A stretch of 64,000 bases of DNA. It comes from Rufibacter roseus (GTDB lineage Bacteria; Bacteroidota; Bacteroidia; Cytophagales; Hymenobacteraceae). Numbering within the stretch: the stretch's first letter is position 1; the number at the start of each line of letters is the position of its first letter. Below are positions 43,671-52,841 of the stretch, piece after piece. The notes under the pieces are model-generated. The model was not told the origin of the DNA. It saw only the letters and a program-made list of their open reading frames with translations, and did no database searches. The stretch spans positions 248,001 through 312,000 of the forward strand of contig NZ_LRML01000005.1 of the NCBI RefSeq assembly GCF_001647285.1, in the 5' to 3' direction. The translations under genes and the position numbers were made by a program.

Positions 43671-43862
43671 ATTTCAGGAAGACCACACAGTACATGTTTC
43701 TAACCTTAATATTTGGTATTAGGGTTCATAACTAAGTTTCAATCCTACACCAGTTATAACTTGTCCGAATTGCTCCCTTTTTAAATTACAATTTAATAAA
43801 ATCTAGTCAAACCTAAATTTGAAACTGTTTAGGGTTTTCCATATTACTGTTGCTGAATGAGT

Positions 43863-43898
43863 TTTTTGAGTTTGTTTTCCTAAAAACAGGTCAAAAAC
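43863..43898. repeat. 36-nt palindromic repeat, copy 10 (degenerate)
   Basis: It has the same right half (AAAAACAGGTCAAAAAC) as other copies; the left half is degenerate. Confidence 0.5.
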
Positions 43899-44426
43899 AA
43901 AACTCAGGGATGGTGCTATTCTGCTTAAATTCTAATCCTAAAATTAACTTTTCTCAAAGAAACACTTTCGAAAAGTTAATTTCCAAAGGGTTATTAACTT
44001 TCTGTCTATAAGCACATAGCATCAAAATTTAACAACATACATTCATTGTGTATAATAAAAATTATACATATCATTGCTTAGATAAAAAAAAATAATAAGT
44101 CCTCTGTAAGTCAGCGCCTCTTTGCACTGAACACATTTTAGGCATGATGTTTATGAAGTCTAGAGTTGACACCTGACCAAACTTCTTTGGCTTACCACAG
44201 CTTTTTATCACGGAAGAACTACCAAATCTGGTATCTATTCTTTTTAACACTCCGTCACTCTTTAAATTCAATGAGATCTAAATTGGGGAGTAAAACAAGG
44301 CAACCTGCCATCAAAACCTTATTATAACAGGTGTAGGCTAAAATTAGCGGAAGCAGAAAATAGCACTGGAGAGAGCAGGCAACTCCACCATAACTTTAAT
44401 AATATTCTAACTTTCACCAAACCAGT

Positions 44427-45317
44427 ATGATTTTTAAAACTACGCTATGTTATTTCACCTGCCTGAGTTTATCACTAGGCAGTGCAAACCTGCAAACCCA
44501 AGAACCGGTTTTGCAGAACGTCCGGGAGGTGACCAATGGCAAGATAGAGTACAGTAGCCCGGTATGGTCGCCAGACGGCCGAAAGCTGCTGTTCACCGAC
44601 CACCACAATGACGCCCTGTACATAACAGAAATGGCCGGAAACGGCAGTGTGCAAAAGATAAAGACTGGGCAAGGAATTGGATACAAAGCTAGGTGGGCAC
44701 CGGACAGCAAGAGCGTAATTTTTTACGAAAAGCAAACCACCCCTACTGGCTCCAGAAAACTTGTGGAAAAAAGCATTGATGTAAAGGGCGGCAGAGAACG
44801 CACCTTATCAGTAGACGGATCTCCAAAAGCCAACCGCACCTTCTCAGCAAAGAAAAGCCCCTCACTGAAAGTGTACATTAATCCCGAGACACTCAAACTG
44901 GAGGCCCGAAACGGAGAAGGCGAGCCTTGGGTTATCACCCAAGAGGAAGGTCAGTTCTACAGCCCATTGGTTTCGCCCGACGGAAAGAAGGTGATAGTGA
45001 ACGAAGGCGCCAACATGTATTTGTACTCCATTGACGGAAAAGGAAAGCGCAAGAACCTGGGTGCCGGAATGCCCAACAGTTGGCTTCCCGACGGCAGCGG
45101 AATACTCACATTTGAGGATGAGTCTAAAGACGGCCATCATATCTCGGGCTCTGAGCTCTATTACATCTCCATTAGCACCAGCGCTAAAACCAAACTCACC
45201 AACACCCCCGACAGAATAGAGATGTGGGCGGATGTGTCTCCCGACGGAAAGAAAATTGCTTTTTCTGATGAAAAATCAGGCAAAATATATGTAGCCGATT
45301 TAAAAATCAAAAAGTAA
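44427..45317 (+). CDS. Secreted PD40/TolB-like protein, copy B
   Basis: The 296-residue protein is aligned end to end with copy A (41138) and is identical over long stretches, such as DALYITE and GNGSVQKIK, then KSPSLKVYINPETLKLEA and WADVSPDGKKIAFSDEK. Differences are scattered, with a two-residue-shorter signal region. It has the same propeller motifs and is followed by its amidase partner after 6 nt. Retention of both members in both copies suggests the pair works together. Divergence is concentrated on the surface loops around residues 125-145 and 165-175. Confidence 0.85.
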   Translation: MIFKTTLCYFTCLSLSLGSANLQTQEPVLQNVREVTNGKIEYSSPVWSPDGRKLLFTDHHNDALYITEMAGNGSVQKIKTGQGIGYKARWAPDSKSVIFYEKQTTPTGSRKLVEKSIDVKGGRERTLSVDGSPKANRTFSAKKSPSLKVYINPETLKLEARNGEGEPWVITQEEGQFYSPLVSPDGKKVIVNEGANMYLYSIDGKGKRKNLGAGMPNSWLPDGSGILTFEDESKDGHHISGSELYYISISTSAKTKLTNTPDRIEMWADVSPDGKKIAFSDEKSGKIYVADLKIKK

Positions 45318-45323
45318 CACCTC

Positions 45324-46637
45324 ATGACGAAGCATATACAAAACTATTCTTTGAAAGTAGCATTGGCTGTTTGCCTAGCTTTCTTTACGCTTACGGTACA
45401 GGGGCAGGTAATAGTCATAGACCCGGGGCATGGGTATAATGCAACTGGCGGTAACCCTGATGGGCGTACTGAGACGGAGATAGTAACAGCCCTAGAAGTT
45501 GGGCTAAAGCTGAGAGACCAGCTGAACAGCCAGTGCTCCAACTGGACAGTGCGAATGACAAGGAGCACCAGAGACGGGTGGGTTTCCTTGGCTCAGCGCA
45601 GAGACATGTCTAACAGCTGGGGAGCGGACAGGTTCCTGAGCATACACTGCAATGCAGGAGGAGGCACCGGAACGGAAACTTTCTGGTGCAACAGGACTAC
45701 GCCAAACCAGACAACCAGCAGCACTTTTTCAAGAGAAGTTCAGGACCGAATGGCGGCAGGGGGCAGCTGGATAAGCCGGCGCTCTGTGGAAGATCAAAGC
45801 TACCTTACGTATCATTTAGGTGTTTTAAATGGCAACAATTCAGTAGGCGTACTAAGCGAGATTGGCTTCGTTGACAGAGCCACCGATGCAGCAAAGCTCT
45901 TGGACGATGCCTGGCGAGACAAATTTGCTGCCGCCTACGTGACGGCGCTTAAAAACAGCCTTGGGGTCACTTGTACGCCTTTAGCTACTCATACGCACAT
46001 AGAGGCGGAGGACTACGCTTCTATGTCGGGCGTGGACAAAGAGACCTGCTCTGACACCGGTGGGGGCCAGAACATATACAACGTCGAAACCGGCGACTGG
46101 ACCACCTACACCAACGTTCATTTCCCCACCACAGGAAACTACCTTATTGAGTACCGCGTGGCCAGCATCGTCAGCACCGGCATCATCAAGGCTGATCTTA
46201 ACAACGGAGAGACCGAGTTGGGCAATGTGAATGTGCCTTCCACTGGCGGGTTGCAGACCTGGACCACCATTTCCCAGACCGCTAACGTGACTGCGGGTAC
46301 TTATACTTTTAGGGTAAATGCGGTAGAAGGTGGTTGGAACCTGAACTGGATCAGAATAACGAAGCAGGGCGACGAGGTATTGTCAGTAACACCTGATGCT
46401 GAGTCAGCCAACGGCTTTGACCTTTACCCTAACCCAGCCGACAATACATTGTCCATCCGTTTCACTGGGAAAGTGGCTAGTGCCAGGGTGCTCAACTTAG
46501 TAGGCCAGACAGTTCTCACTCTGCCTACACTAACGAGCGGGGAACCAATTAATATCTCCTCGCTCAAAAGTGGCGTCTACATCTTGAACATGAACATCGA
46601 TGGCAGGGAAGTAGTCAGAAGGTTCATAAAGAGGTAA
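45324..46637 (+). CDS. N-acetylmuramoyl-L-alanine amidase with T9SS type A domain, copy B
   Basis: The 437-residue paralogue of 42041 has a signal peptide and an Amidase_3 domain with DPGHG, TETEIV (Glu ligand), SIHCNAGGGTGTETFWCNR, and SEIGFVD for the catalytic Glu. The carbohydrate-binding-like domain (about 228-350) is more diverged than the catalytic part, for example IEAEDYASMSGVDKETCSD. It has a type A sorting tail (YPNPADNTLSI to RRFIKR). All catalytic residues are kept, so both copies should be active. Divergence in the binding domain hints at different wall or glycan targets. Confidence 0.92.
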   Translation: MTKHIQNYSLKVALAVCLAFFTLTVQGQVIVIDPGHGYNATGGNPDGRTETEIVTALEVGLKLRDQLNSQCSNWTVRMTRSTRDGWVSLAQRRDMSNSWGADRFLSIHCNAGGGTGTETFWCNRTTPNQTTSSTFSREVQDRMAAGGSWISRRSVEDQSYLTYHLGVLNGNNSVGVLSEIGFVDRATDAAKLLDDAWRDKFAAAYVTALKNSLGVTCTPLATHTHIEAEDYASMSGVDKETCSDTGGGQNIYNVETGDWTTYTNVHFPTTGNYLIEYRVASIVSTGIIKADLNNGETELGNVNVPSTGGLQTWTTISQTANVTAGTYTFRVNAVEGGWNLNWIRITKQGDEVLSVTPDAESANGFDLYPNPADNTLSIRFTGKVASARVLNLVGQTVLTLPTLTSGEPINISSLKSGVYILNMNIDGREVVRRFIKR

Positions 46638-46813
46638 CAAGTTCAAGGCAGTCTTTGAGGTACCCGGTGCACCAAAGGCTGCCTTATTTTCATAAACGCT
46701 GCCTAATCCTCTGAATCTAATATTTCTTGATTTTTTTTGTTGCCTATTGTTCTTTGGCTTTGTAAGAAGACAACAATAGTACATTCGGCTCATTTACTGA
46801 GCCCATAAAAGCA

Positions 46814-46847
46814 AAAGCCCTTGTAAGTTAATACTTACAAGGGCTTT
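46814..46847 (+). terminator. Terminator-like hairpin, third of three similar copies
   Basis: AAAGCCCTTGTAAGT (46814-46828) and ACTTACAAGGGCTTT (46833-46847) form a perfect 15-bp stem with loop TAAT. It is followed by CTCATTCTAGGTAGACC, as at 39754. Confidence 0.75.
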
Positions 46848-46950
46848 CTCATTCTAGGTAGACCCTACAATACAGATTTCGCACCATTTTATGAAGTCCA
46901 TAGAGTTTCTAGCTATGTTGTAAACAAGAGAAATACACTATTCCTAGATC

Positions 46951-47256
46951 AGATTTGAGCTGCGGGAGCAGGGTAGACAGGCTTCTCGCACCGGAGTGAC
47001 CTGCCTGATGCGCAAAACATCTGATACAGAAGAAACACCATAGGCAGATCATCTACTCCAACCATAAGATGACCTTGTCCGGTAAACTTTTCCGTAGAGG
47101 GGGCCGGCTTTGGATTGGGTCTCTGATCTGACCTACTACCAAATAGGAGAAGGTTAGCTCTACCTGAAGGCGGTGCTCGGCTTGGCAGACAGGAAAATGG
47201 CAGACTTGGCCATAAACAAGACCATGTAAGCGGAGGCTACCTCTGTGGCAGCTTGG
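46951..47256 (+). pseudogene. Decayed IS3-family transposase (orfB) fragment
   Basis: One reading frame from 46957 gives ELREQGRQASRTGVTCLMRK, matching the IS3 OrfB pattern ELrexGxxvSrxrVarLMRk. About 90 nt later it reads LDWVSDLTYYQIGEG, then LYLKAVLGLADRKM and AEATSVAAW. WVSDLTY carries the first catalytic Asp of the DDE core. The frame is broken by about seven in-frame stops, the ends are missing and no terminal repeats were found. It is an old insertion remnant, on the plus strand, between the amidase and the small-protein gene. Confidence 0.75.
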
Positions 47257-47392
47257 TAATAGCAGTAAAAAAACAGGTATATAACTAATCAATTCCCTGC
47301 TTTTTCACACTTTTAAGGCACAGCATAGAAGCAGCATCAGAAAAACCTCTAGACACCAAAGTTTACATTAGTAATTCTTCCTTTCTAAGCTG

Positions 47393-47400
47393 TACATTTG
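47393..47400 (+). promoter_or_regulatory. Bacteroidota -7 box very close to the start codon
   Basis: TACATTTG fits TAnnTTTG and ends 8 nt before the ATG at 47409. If used, the transcript would be nearly leaderless, or translation starts at a later ATG (47480). Confidence 0.45.
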
Positions 47401-47408
47401 CATTTAGT

Positions 47409-47816
47409 ATGCTAGAATTTTCACTTTACAGCCGCTGGTTAAGACTTTTAGGTCTACCCCTGTTTATACTTTGCGCTATCATGCTGCAAAGTATGCCTGC
47501 CGCTGCTGTCCATTGTGAACATGACATAGCATTCAGCCTGCCGCTGCGGCCTATGACAGAAAAGCTGGTTACCCATACGGCGCCTGAGTATTCTGCCATG
47601 TCAGAGCAAAGCGTTTTAGAACAGAGTGAAAATGTAACCATAGAGGCTAACATTTCTTTTGGCGGCATTTTTCTTCCCTTAGGCATCTTTGGTCCAGTTT
47701 ACCATTCTTTCTCTTTCCCGGTAAACGAAAACATACCTCCGTTTGCAGCCCGGGCACCAGGCAAAAGCTTTATCTCCCTTATTGCCCCTCTTATCATCCA
47801 ACCGAACGCTCCGTAG
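47409..47816 (+). CDS. Small secreted protein of unknown function
   Basis: The 135-residue protein has a hydrophobic N-terminal segment (LLGLPLFILCAIMLQSMPAAAVHCEH) with a plausible signal cleavage after AAA. It then has a Ser/Glu-rich mid-region and a beta-rich ISFGGIFLPLGIFGPVYHSFSF. No family was recognised. The only Cys follows the predicted cleavage site within HCEH. It is a single gene with a promoter-like box abutting it. The function is unknown. Confidence 0.5.
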   Translation: MLEFSLYSRWLRLLGLPLFILCAIMLQSMPAAAVHCEHDIAFSLPLRPMTEKLVTHTAPEYSAMSEQSVLEQSENVTIEANISFGGIFLPLGIFGPVYHSFSFPVNENIPPFAARAPGKSFISLIAPLIIQPNAP

Positions 47817-48199
47817 GTTTCCGTCCATTCCGTGTCATTTGCATGATGGTTACCTTAAGTTTTGCTAGCCGCATATACTGGAGATAATCATTTTCCATTT
47901 CTGTAAAAGGGGCAAGCCGCTTCTTCAACGTTTAGCCTGGCCGTCAAAGGTGACATCAGAGGGTTTTTCCTATGGTCATTTGTTGTGCAGCGCTAATACA
48001 TATGGACATGCAATTCGTATGGCAATCTTTACTTGCGCATGCTTAAGCTAAAGCTAATTACCTCTAACGGCACATTACAAGTCTTCACCTCCTTCCATCC
48101 ACAGCTTTAACGGCAAATTCAAGTGCTTTATACAATTGTGTTTATGCATAAGCACTCAGCTCCATTTATACCTCATCTGAACAAAATAATTAACGAATA
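47817..48199. other. 383-nt spacer, nothing recognised
   Basis: No gene, hairpin of note or promoter box could be supported here. Confidence 0.5.
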
Positions 48200-49537
48200 A
48201 TGCTTCAATTAAAAGAAACGCCACTGGCAACTGCTGGTCAGGCCAAGATGAGCAAGTACCGCTGGACTATCTGCTCGCTGGTCTTTTTTGCCACCACCAT
48301 TAACTATCTGGATAGGGCTGTAATTTCTTTACTAAAACCCTATCTAGAGACCGAACTTAACTGGACCTCCGCTGACTACGCCAACATTGAGATTGCGTTC
48401 AAAGTGGCTTATGCTTTGGGCATGGTGGGCGCCGGAAGGGTAATTGACAAGCTAGGCACCAAGATCGGCTACGCTCTTTCCACTTTTCTTTGGAGCGTGG
48501 CTGCCGTTTGCCACGCATTTGTATCCGGCACCTTCGGTTTCGGGGTAGCCCGGGCTTTTCTGGGAGTCACGGAGGCCGGAAATTTTCCGGCAGCCATAAA
48601 GACCACAGCTGAGTGGTTTCCGCAGAAAGAAAGGGCTCTTGCTACGGGTATTTTTAATTCTGGCTCAAATGTGGGGGCTATCATGGCACCACTTTCCGTA
48701 CCTTTTATTGCTGAGACACTGGGCTGGGAATGGGCGTTCATTATTACCGGCGCCCTGGGTTTTGTGTGGCTTATCTTTTGGTTTCTTCTTTATGAAGTTC
48801 CTGCCCGCCACAAACGCCTGTCCACCGCCGAATTTGACTATATACATAGCGACGTAGACGATATGGCCGCGGTAGCGGTAGAATCAGAGCCTAAAATTTC
48901 CTGGGGTAAGCTATTGAACTTCAGGCAAACGTGGGCCTTTGTGATAGGCAAATTCCTAACTGACCCCATTTGGTGGTTTTACCTTTTCTGGCTCCCTGAC
49001 TTCCTCAACAAACAATATGGCCTTAGCGGTACTGACATAGCCCTGCCCGTAGCCATGGTCTACACTATGTCTAGTGTTGGCAGCATTGGCGGAGGTTGGA
49101 TTCCGTTGAGCTTTATCAGAAGAGGTTGGCCAGCCTTTAAAGCGCGTAAAACGTCAATGCTGCTGATAGCCTTTTTTGTATTGTCAATTGTTTTTGCGCA
49201 AGATTTAGGTAGAATGAACATGTGGCTGGCAGTACTGGTGATAGGGGTTGCCGCGGCGGCTCATCAGGCCTGGAGCGCCAATATTTTCACCACCGTTTCT
49301 GATATGTTTCCTAAAAGGGCCGTTGCTTCAGTTACCGGAATTGGGGGTATGGCGGGAGGCTTAGGAGGCATTTTGCTTTCTGCTTTGGTTCAGAAACGCA
49401 TGTTTGTTTACTATGAGAGTATTAACCAGTTAGAAACCGCTTATTTCATCATGTTCCTGATTTGCGGCGCCAGTTACCTGCTTGCCTGGTTTATCATGCA
49501 CTTAATGGTACCCAGAATGAAGCCCATCCAACTCTAG
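48200..49537 (+). CDS. MFS transporter, hexuronate/sugar-acid (ACS) type
   Basis: The 445-residue protein has 12 predicted membrane helices. The anion:cation symporter signature NYLDRAVISLLKPYLETELNW (about 33-53) resembles that of the ExuT/GudP family. Loop 2-3 reads GAGRVIDKLGTKIGYA (about 77-92), and helix 4-5 reads RAFLGVTEAGNFPAAIKTTAEWFP. This family imports hexuronates or related sugar acids by proton symport. The N-terminal 17 residues before MSKYRW are unusual and MSKYRW at 48248 is an alternative start. No uronate catabolic gene is adjacent, so the substrate is not confirmed. Confidence 0.85.
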   Translation: MLQLKETPLATAGQAKMSKYRWTICSLVFFATTINYLDRAVISLLKPYLETELNWTSADYANIEIAFKVAYALGMVGAGRVIDKLGTKIGYALSTFLWSVAAVCHAFVSGTFGFGVARAFLGVTEAGNFPAAIKTTAEWFPQKERALATGIFNSGSNVGAIMAPLSVPFIAETLGWEWAFIITGALGFVWLIFWFLLYEVPARHKRLSTAEFDYIHSDVDDMAAVAVESEPKISWGKLLNFRQTWAFVIGKFLTDPIWWFYLFWLPDFLNKQYGLSGTDIALPVAMVYTMSSVGSIGGGWIPLSFIRRGWPAFKARKTSMLLIAFFVLSIVFAQDLGRMNMWLAVLVIGVAAAAHQAWSANIFTTVSDMFPKRAVASVTGIGGMAGGLGGILLSALVQKRMFVYYESINQLETAYFIMFLICGASYLLAWFIMHLMVPRMKPIQL

Positions 49538-49690
49538 CACTCTACTGCCTTTGTCTTTTTCACTTTCTCATAAAGAGGAGGCTTCTATAAGTTTAGAATT
49601 GAAAATCATACGAATACTAAGTTGTAGAGCATGCCACAAGCTGCTCTGCAACTCAGTATTCAAATATCTGCGTTTCTATTTACGTATTCT

Positions 49691-50359
49691 ATGGAGTTGC
49701 TACATCAACTGGTTGATTTTATCCTGCACGTAGACCACCACCTTGTTACATTAATCAGCAACTATGAAAGCTGGGTGTACCTGGTCCTTTTCCTGATAAT
49801 CTTTTGCGAAACAGGTTTGGTGGTGTTCCCTTTTTTGCCTGGCGATTCTCTTTTGTTCGCCTTAGGAGCACTGGCAGCCGTTCCCTCTTCAGAGTTAAGT
49901 CTTCCTTTGTTACTGATCTTACTCTTTGTAGCGGCTGTTTTAGGAGATTCATTCAACTATTACACCGGCAGCAAAATAGGGGCCCGTGTTTACCTGAAAA
50001 ACTATTGGTTTCTTAAAAGCAGTTACATAGACCAAACTCAGCATTTCTTTGCCAAGCACGGAGGAAAAACGATTATTTACGCTCGCTTTATTCCCATTAT
50101 CCGAACCTTCGCGCCATTTGTGGCGGGCATTGGCAAGATGAACTTCCGCAGGTTTGCCATTTACAACGTAGTGGGTGCGGTGCTTTGGGTAGGTTTGTTT
50201 CTATTGGCCGGATATGCCTTTGGCAATATTCCGGTAATCAAAAGAAACTTCTCGCTCCTAATTCTGGGCATTATGGTTCTTTCTGTTGCTCCTCCGCTTT
50301 TTGCACTCGGCAGGAAGGCCCTTGCCTCCACCCCAATTAACCACAATAGCAGGAAGTAG
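49691..50359 (+). CDS. DedA family membrane protein
   Basis: The 222-residue protein starts at the ATG giving MELLHQLVDFILHVDHHL, which matches E. coli DedA; an upstream ATG at 49631 would add 20 residues that the family lacks. Signature segments are FCETGLVVFPFLPGDSLLFALGALA, the GDSFNYYTGSKIG loop and FAKHGGKTIIYARFIPIIRTFAPFVAGIGKM with the conserved Arg residues. DedA proteins are flippase-like transporters implicated in recycling of lipid carriers. It is monocistronic, downstream of the MFS gene. Confidence 0.87.
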   Translation: MELLHQLVDFILHVDHHLVTLISNYESWVYLVLFLIIFCETGLVVFPFLPGDSLLFALGALAAVPSSELSLPLLLILLFVAAVLGDSFNYYTGSKIGARVYLKNYWFLKSSYIDQTQHFFAKHGGKTIIYARFIPIIRTFAPFVAGIGKMNFRRFAIYNVVGAVLWVGLFLLAGYAFGNIPVIKRNFSLLILGIMVLSVAPPLFALGRKALASTPINHNSRK

Positions 50360-50403
50360 TTTTTCCTAAAAACAAACACAAAAATTTACCATTATCAAAC
50401 CCA

Positions 50404-50787
50404 ATGAAGGGGAATAACGCAATTTGGAGGTTCCTTATATTTACCACAGCTGTTTTGTACAGCTTGGTTACTGGCTTTCAAGAAGGCCAAGTATTTGGTA
50501 GCTTCTCAGACCTGCCAAAGAGCGCTGATTTTGATGCCCAATATTATAGTCCGGTGGAATCGTGGGGCATCCCATGCCACATCGCCCAGACGGAAAGCCA
50601 GTTCACCGTCAGCACCAACTTTACCGGCCCATTCCTGAAGAACACCGGTAACGCCCTATCAGCTTCCAAGGTTAATTTGGAAGTGATTTGCTGCAGCGGC
50701 TTTATACAATATAGATCCTACGCAAGGAGCTTATTGATTTTGCTGAAGCAAGCCGACTTGATTTATCCTTTCCATGATTTCTGGTGA
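50404..50787 (+). CDS. Short secreted protein of unknown function
   Basis: The 127-residue product has a possible signal segment (IWRFLIFTTAVLYSLVTGF). It then has FDAQYYSPVESWGIPCHIAQTE and VNLEVICCSG with a Cys pair. No family was recognised and no conserved partner is adjacent. Coding status is supported only by length, a signal-like N-terminus and position between genes on the same strand, so it may be spurious. Confidence 0.35.
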   Translation: MKGNNAIWRFLIFTTAVLYSLVTGFQEGQVFGSFSDLPKSADFDAQYYSPVESWGIPCHIAQTESQFTVSTNFTGPFLKNTGNALSASKVNLEVICCSGFIQYRSYARSLLILLKQADLIYPFHDFW

Positions 50788-50892
50788 TTAGTTTTTACGA
50801 CTGTCCACATAAGCTCCTAAGGACCTTAACCAGCCTTTGGCCATACAACCAGGCTACATTAATTTTTTCGCAAAAAACTAAATTGAAATTTC

Positions 50893-51393
50893 ATGGATTT
50901 ATCATCATTTGCCATAGGGATGGCACTACTTATTGCCTGCATCCTTCCTTTCTACCTAATGAGTGCAAAAAATAAAAGAAGGGAGCAAGAGCAACTACAG
51001 GATCTTCTTAAACTAGCTGAAGAAAGCGGGTGCCAAATCACTCAGCATGACCTCTGGAATAATTCTTTAATTGGAATAGACAGCACCGCCAACATACTTT
51101 TCTTCCTAAGAAAGGTAAATGGCCAGGCAGCCTCTGAGAAGGTGAACCTGGCCCAGGTGCAGCATTGCCGGGTTGAAGATGTCAGCAGAACCATAACTAG
51201 CAAAGATGGCAACTACAGCAAAACTGACCAATCTGGCCTGGTGCTTACCTACCGGGACAAGGGAAGAAAGGAAACCAAGCTTGAGTTTTACAATGTGGAG
51301 TACGACAGTTTGACCATGCAAGGGGAACTTCTATTAGCCAAAAAATGGGCCGGAATCATAGCGCAAGCCATTTCAGCGAATAACAAATTATAG
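50893..51393 (+). CDS. Membrane-anchored protein of unknown function
   Basis: The 166-residue protein has one N-terminal membrane helix (SFAIGMALLIACILPFYLM), then a charged helix (KNKRREQEQLQDLLKLAEE) and a soluble beta-rich domain (GCQITQHDLWNNSLIGIDSTANILFFLRK). In that domain LVLTYRDKGRKETKLEFY and EGELLLAKKWAGII-type segments resemble small Bacteroidota inner-membrane proteins of unknown role. It is followed by a hairpin at 51405. Confidence 0.6.
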   Translation: MDLSSFAIGMALLIACILPFYLMSAKNKRREQEQLQDLLKLAEESGCQITQHDLWNNSLIGIDSTANILFFLRKVNGQAASEKVNLAQVQHCRVEDVSRTITSKDGNYSKTDQSGLVLTYRDKGRKETKLEFYNVEYDSLTMQGELLLAKKWAGIIAQAISANNKL

Positions 51394-51884
51394 ACTAAGC
51401 TTTGGGAAAGCACTGTGGCAGGAGTCTGGTGCTTTCCATTTAGTGCCCAGTCCTTAAAGCCTGTTTACTTTTATCAAATCTGTATGGGCAGGTTTGTCAC
51501 ACCAAACGGCTCCACCGTGCTGGAGGTACAGGATAAGTTCATGGTAGGTACTATGAGAATGTTTTCTTTTGTTGCTTAGGCAGCGCATAACAGCCTCCGC
51601 AATATTGCACAAAATTAAAAGGGGCTCTGGGCAAAGGGAAAGTAAAACCAGGAAGAGGAGATACCTTTATAAATTCCGTGCTTACACTTTCCATTCTTAC
51701 ACTAAATGGTTCATTATTTATAAAGCAAACAGAACAACTCTATCAACCGGCAGCGGCCTTGGATAATCTTGTGTTACTTGATCTATTGAGAGGCAATCTT
51801 TGAACCGAAAAATAAGTATCAAAGCATTAGCGACTGTAATGAATACATTCAAAAAAATTTTATGCTACCCTAACTAATAGAAAG
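51394..51884. other. 491-nt spacer
   Basis: Apart from the hairpin at its left end, nothing recognisable is present. Confidence 0.5.
51405..51437 (+). terminator. Possible terminator hairpin
   Basis: GGAAAGCAC (51405-51413) pairs with GTGCTTTCC (51429-51437), 11 nt after a stop codon. The following T-run is weak. Confidence 0.45.
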
Positions 51885-52841
51885 ATGTTAAACATTGTAA
51901 TTCTTGCGGCAGGGTTTATCTGCCTTATACTTGGGGCAGATAAACTTGTAGACGCCTCTTCCAGCTTGGCCTCGAGATTAGGAATCCCCAATATAGTCAT
52001 AGGACTCACTATCGTGGCTTTCGGCACCTCGGCACCTGAGCTGGTGGTAAACCTCTTTGCTGCCGTTGAAAACAATACGGAGATGGTACTAGGGAATGTC
52101 TTAGGCAGCAATATTTTCAATATTCTGGCCATTCTGGGGATATCTTCCCTCATATACCCATTGTCAGTCAAAACGAATACTACGTGGTTGGAGATTCCAC
52201 TGAGCCTGCTTGCCGCCGTCGCCGTTTTGGCCGTAGCAAGTGATGTATATCTTGACAATTTGCCGACAGGCTATATTTCCAGAACTGAAGGCTCTCTTTT
52301 GCTTTTATTCTTCTGCATCTTTTTAGTCTATAACCTAAAAATAGCCCAAAATAGCCCGGCAGATGAAACGACGGAGACAAAGAACTACACCTATCTTAAA
52401 GCCATATTGTTCATTGGACTTGGTCTTGCCGGACTAATTCTAGGTGGCCGACTGATTGTGACTAGTGCCGTGGGTATTGCCCAGGCATTTGGGTTGTCGG
52501 AGAGGATCATTGGGTTGACGGTGGTATCCATAGGCACTTCTTTGCCTGAACTGGCGACATCAGTGGTTGCCGTACGGAAAAGGAATGTGGACATTGCCAT
52601 AGGTAATGTGGTGGGCTCCAATATCTTCAACATATTCCTGATCCTGGGTGTCTCAACGGTTGTTACTCCACTAAAGGTCAATGCGAGTTCATTCCTGGAC
52701 ATAGGAGTGAATATTGCCGCCGGCCTTCTTCTGTTTATTTTCATCTTCACGGGCAGGGGCAGGCAGCTGGCAAGGTGGGAAGGAGCTACACTCCTGACCC
52801 TCTATCTAGCGTACCTTGCCGTGCTGGTCAGCCAGGGGTAG
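51885..52841 (+). CDS. Calcium/sodium antiporter (CaCA family)
   Basis: The 318-residue protein has about ten membrane helices in two inverted halves. Each half holds an alpha-repeat: GTSAPELVVNLFAAVENNTEMVLGN then VLGSNIFNILAILG, and GTSLPELATSVVAVRKRN then NVVGSNIFNIFLILG. The paired acidic residues in GTSxPE bind the cations. The length and layout match YrbG-like exchangers. The gene is isolated, 50-60 bp after an AT-rich stretch, and is the last ordinary gene before the island. Confidence 0.9.
   Translation: MLNIVILAAGFICLILGADKLVDASSSLASRLGIPNIVIGLTIVAFGTSAPELVVNLFAAVENNTEMVLGNVLGSNIFNILAILGISSLIYPLSVKTNTTWLEIPLSLLAAVAVLAVASDVYLDNLPTGYISRTEGSLLLLFFCIFLVYNLKIAQNSPADETTETKNYTYLKAILFIGLGLAGLILGGRLIVTSAVGIAQAFGLSERIIGLTVVSIGTSLPELATSVVAVRKRNVDIAIGNVVGSNIFNIFLILGVSTVVTPLKVNASSFLDIGVNIAAGLLLFIFIFTGRGRQLARWEGATLLTLYLAYLAVLVSQG

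Larger units (their letters stand above)
43361..44426. other. 1.07-kb non-coding region between duplicated units
   Basis: It contains a hairpin (43629-43670), a 36-nt-type palindrome (43863-43898) and, from about 44135, a sequence related to that upstream of the first unit. No gene is supported. Confidence 0.55.
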
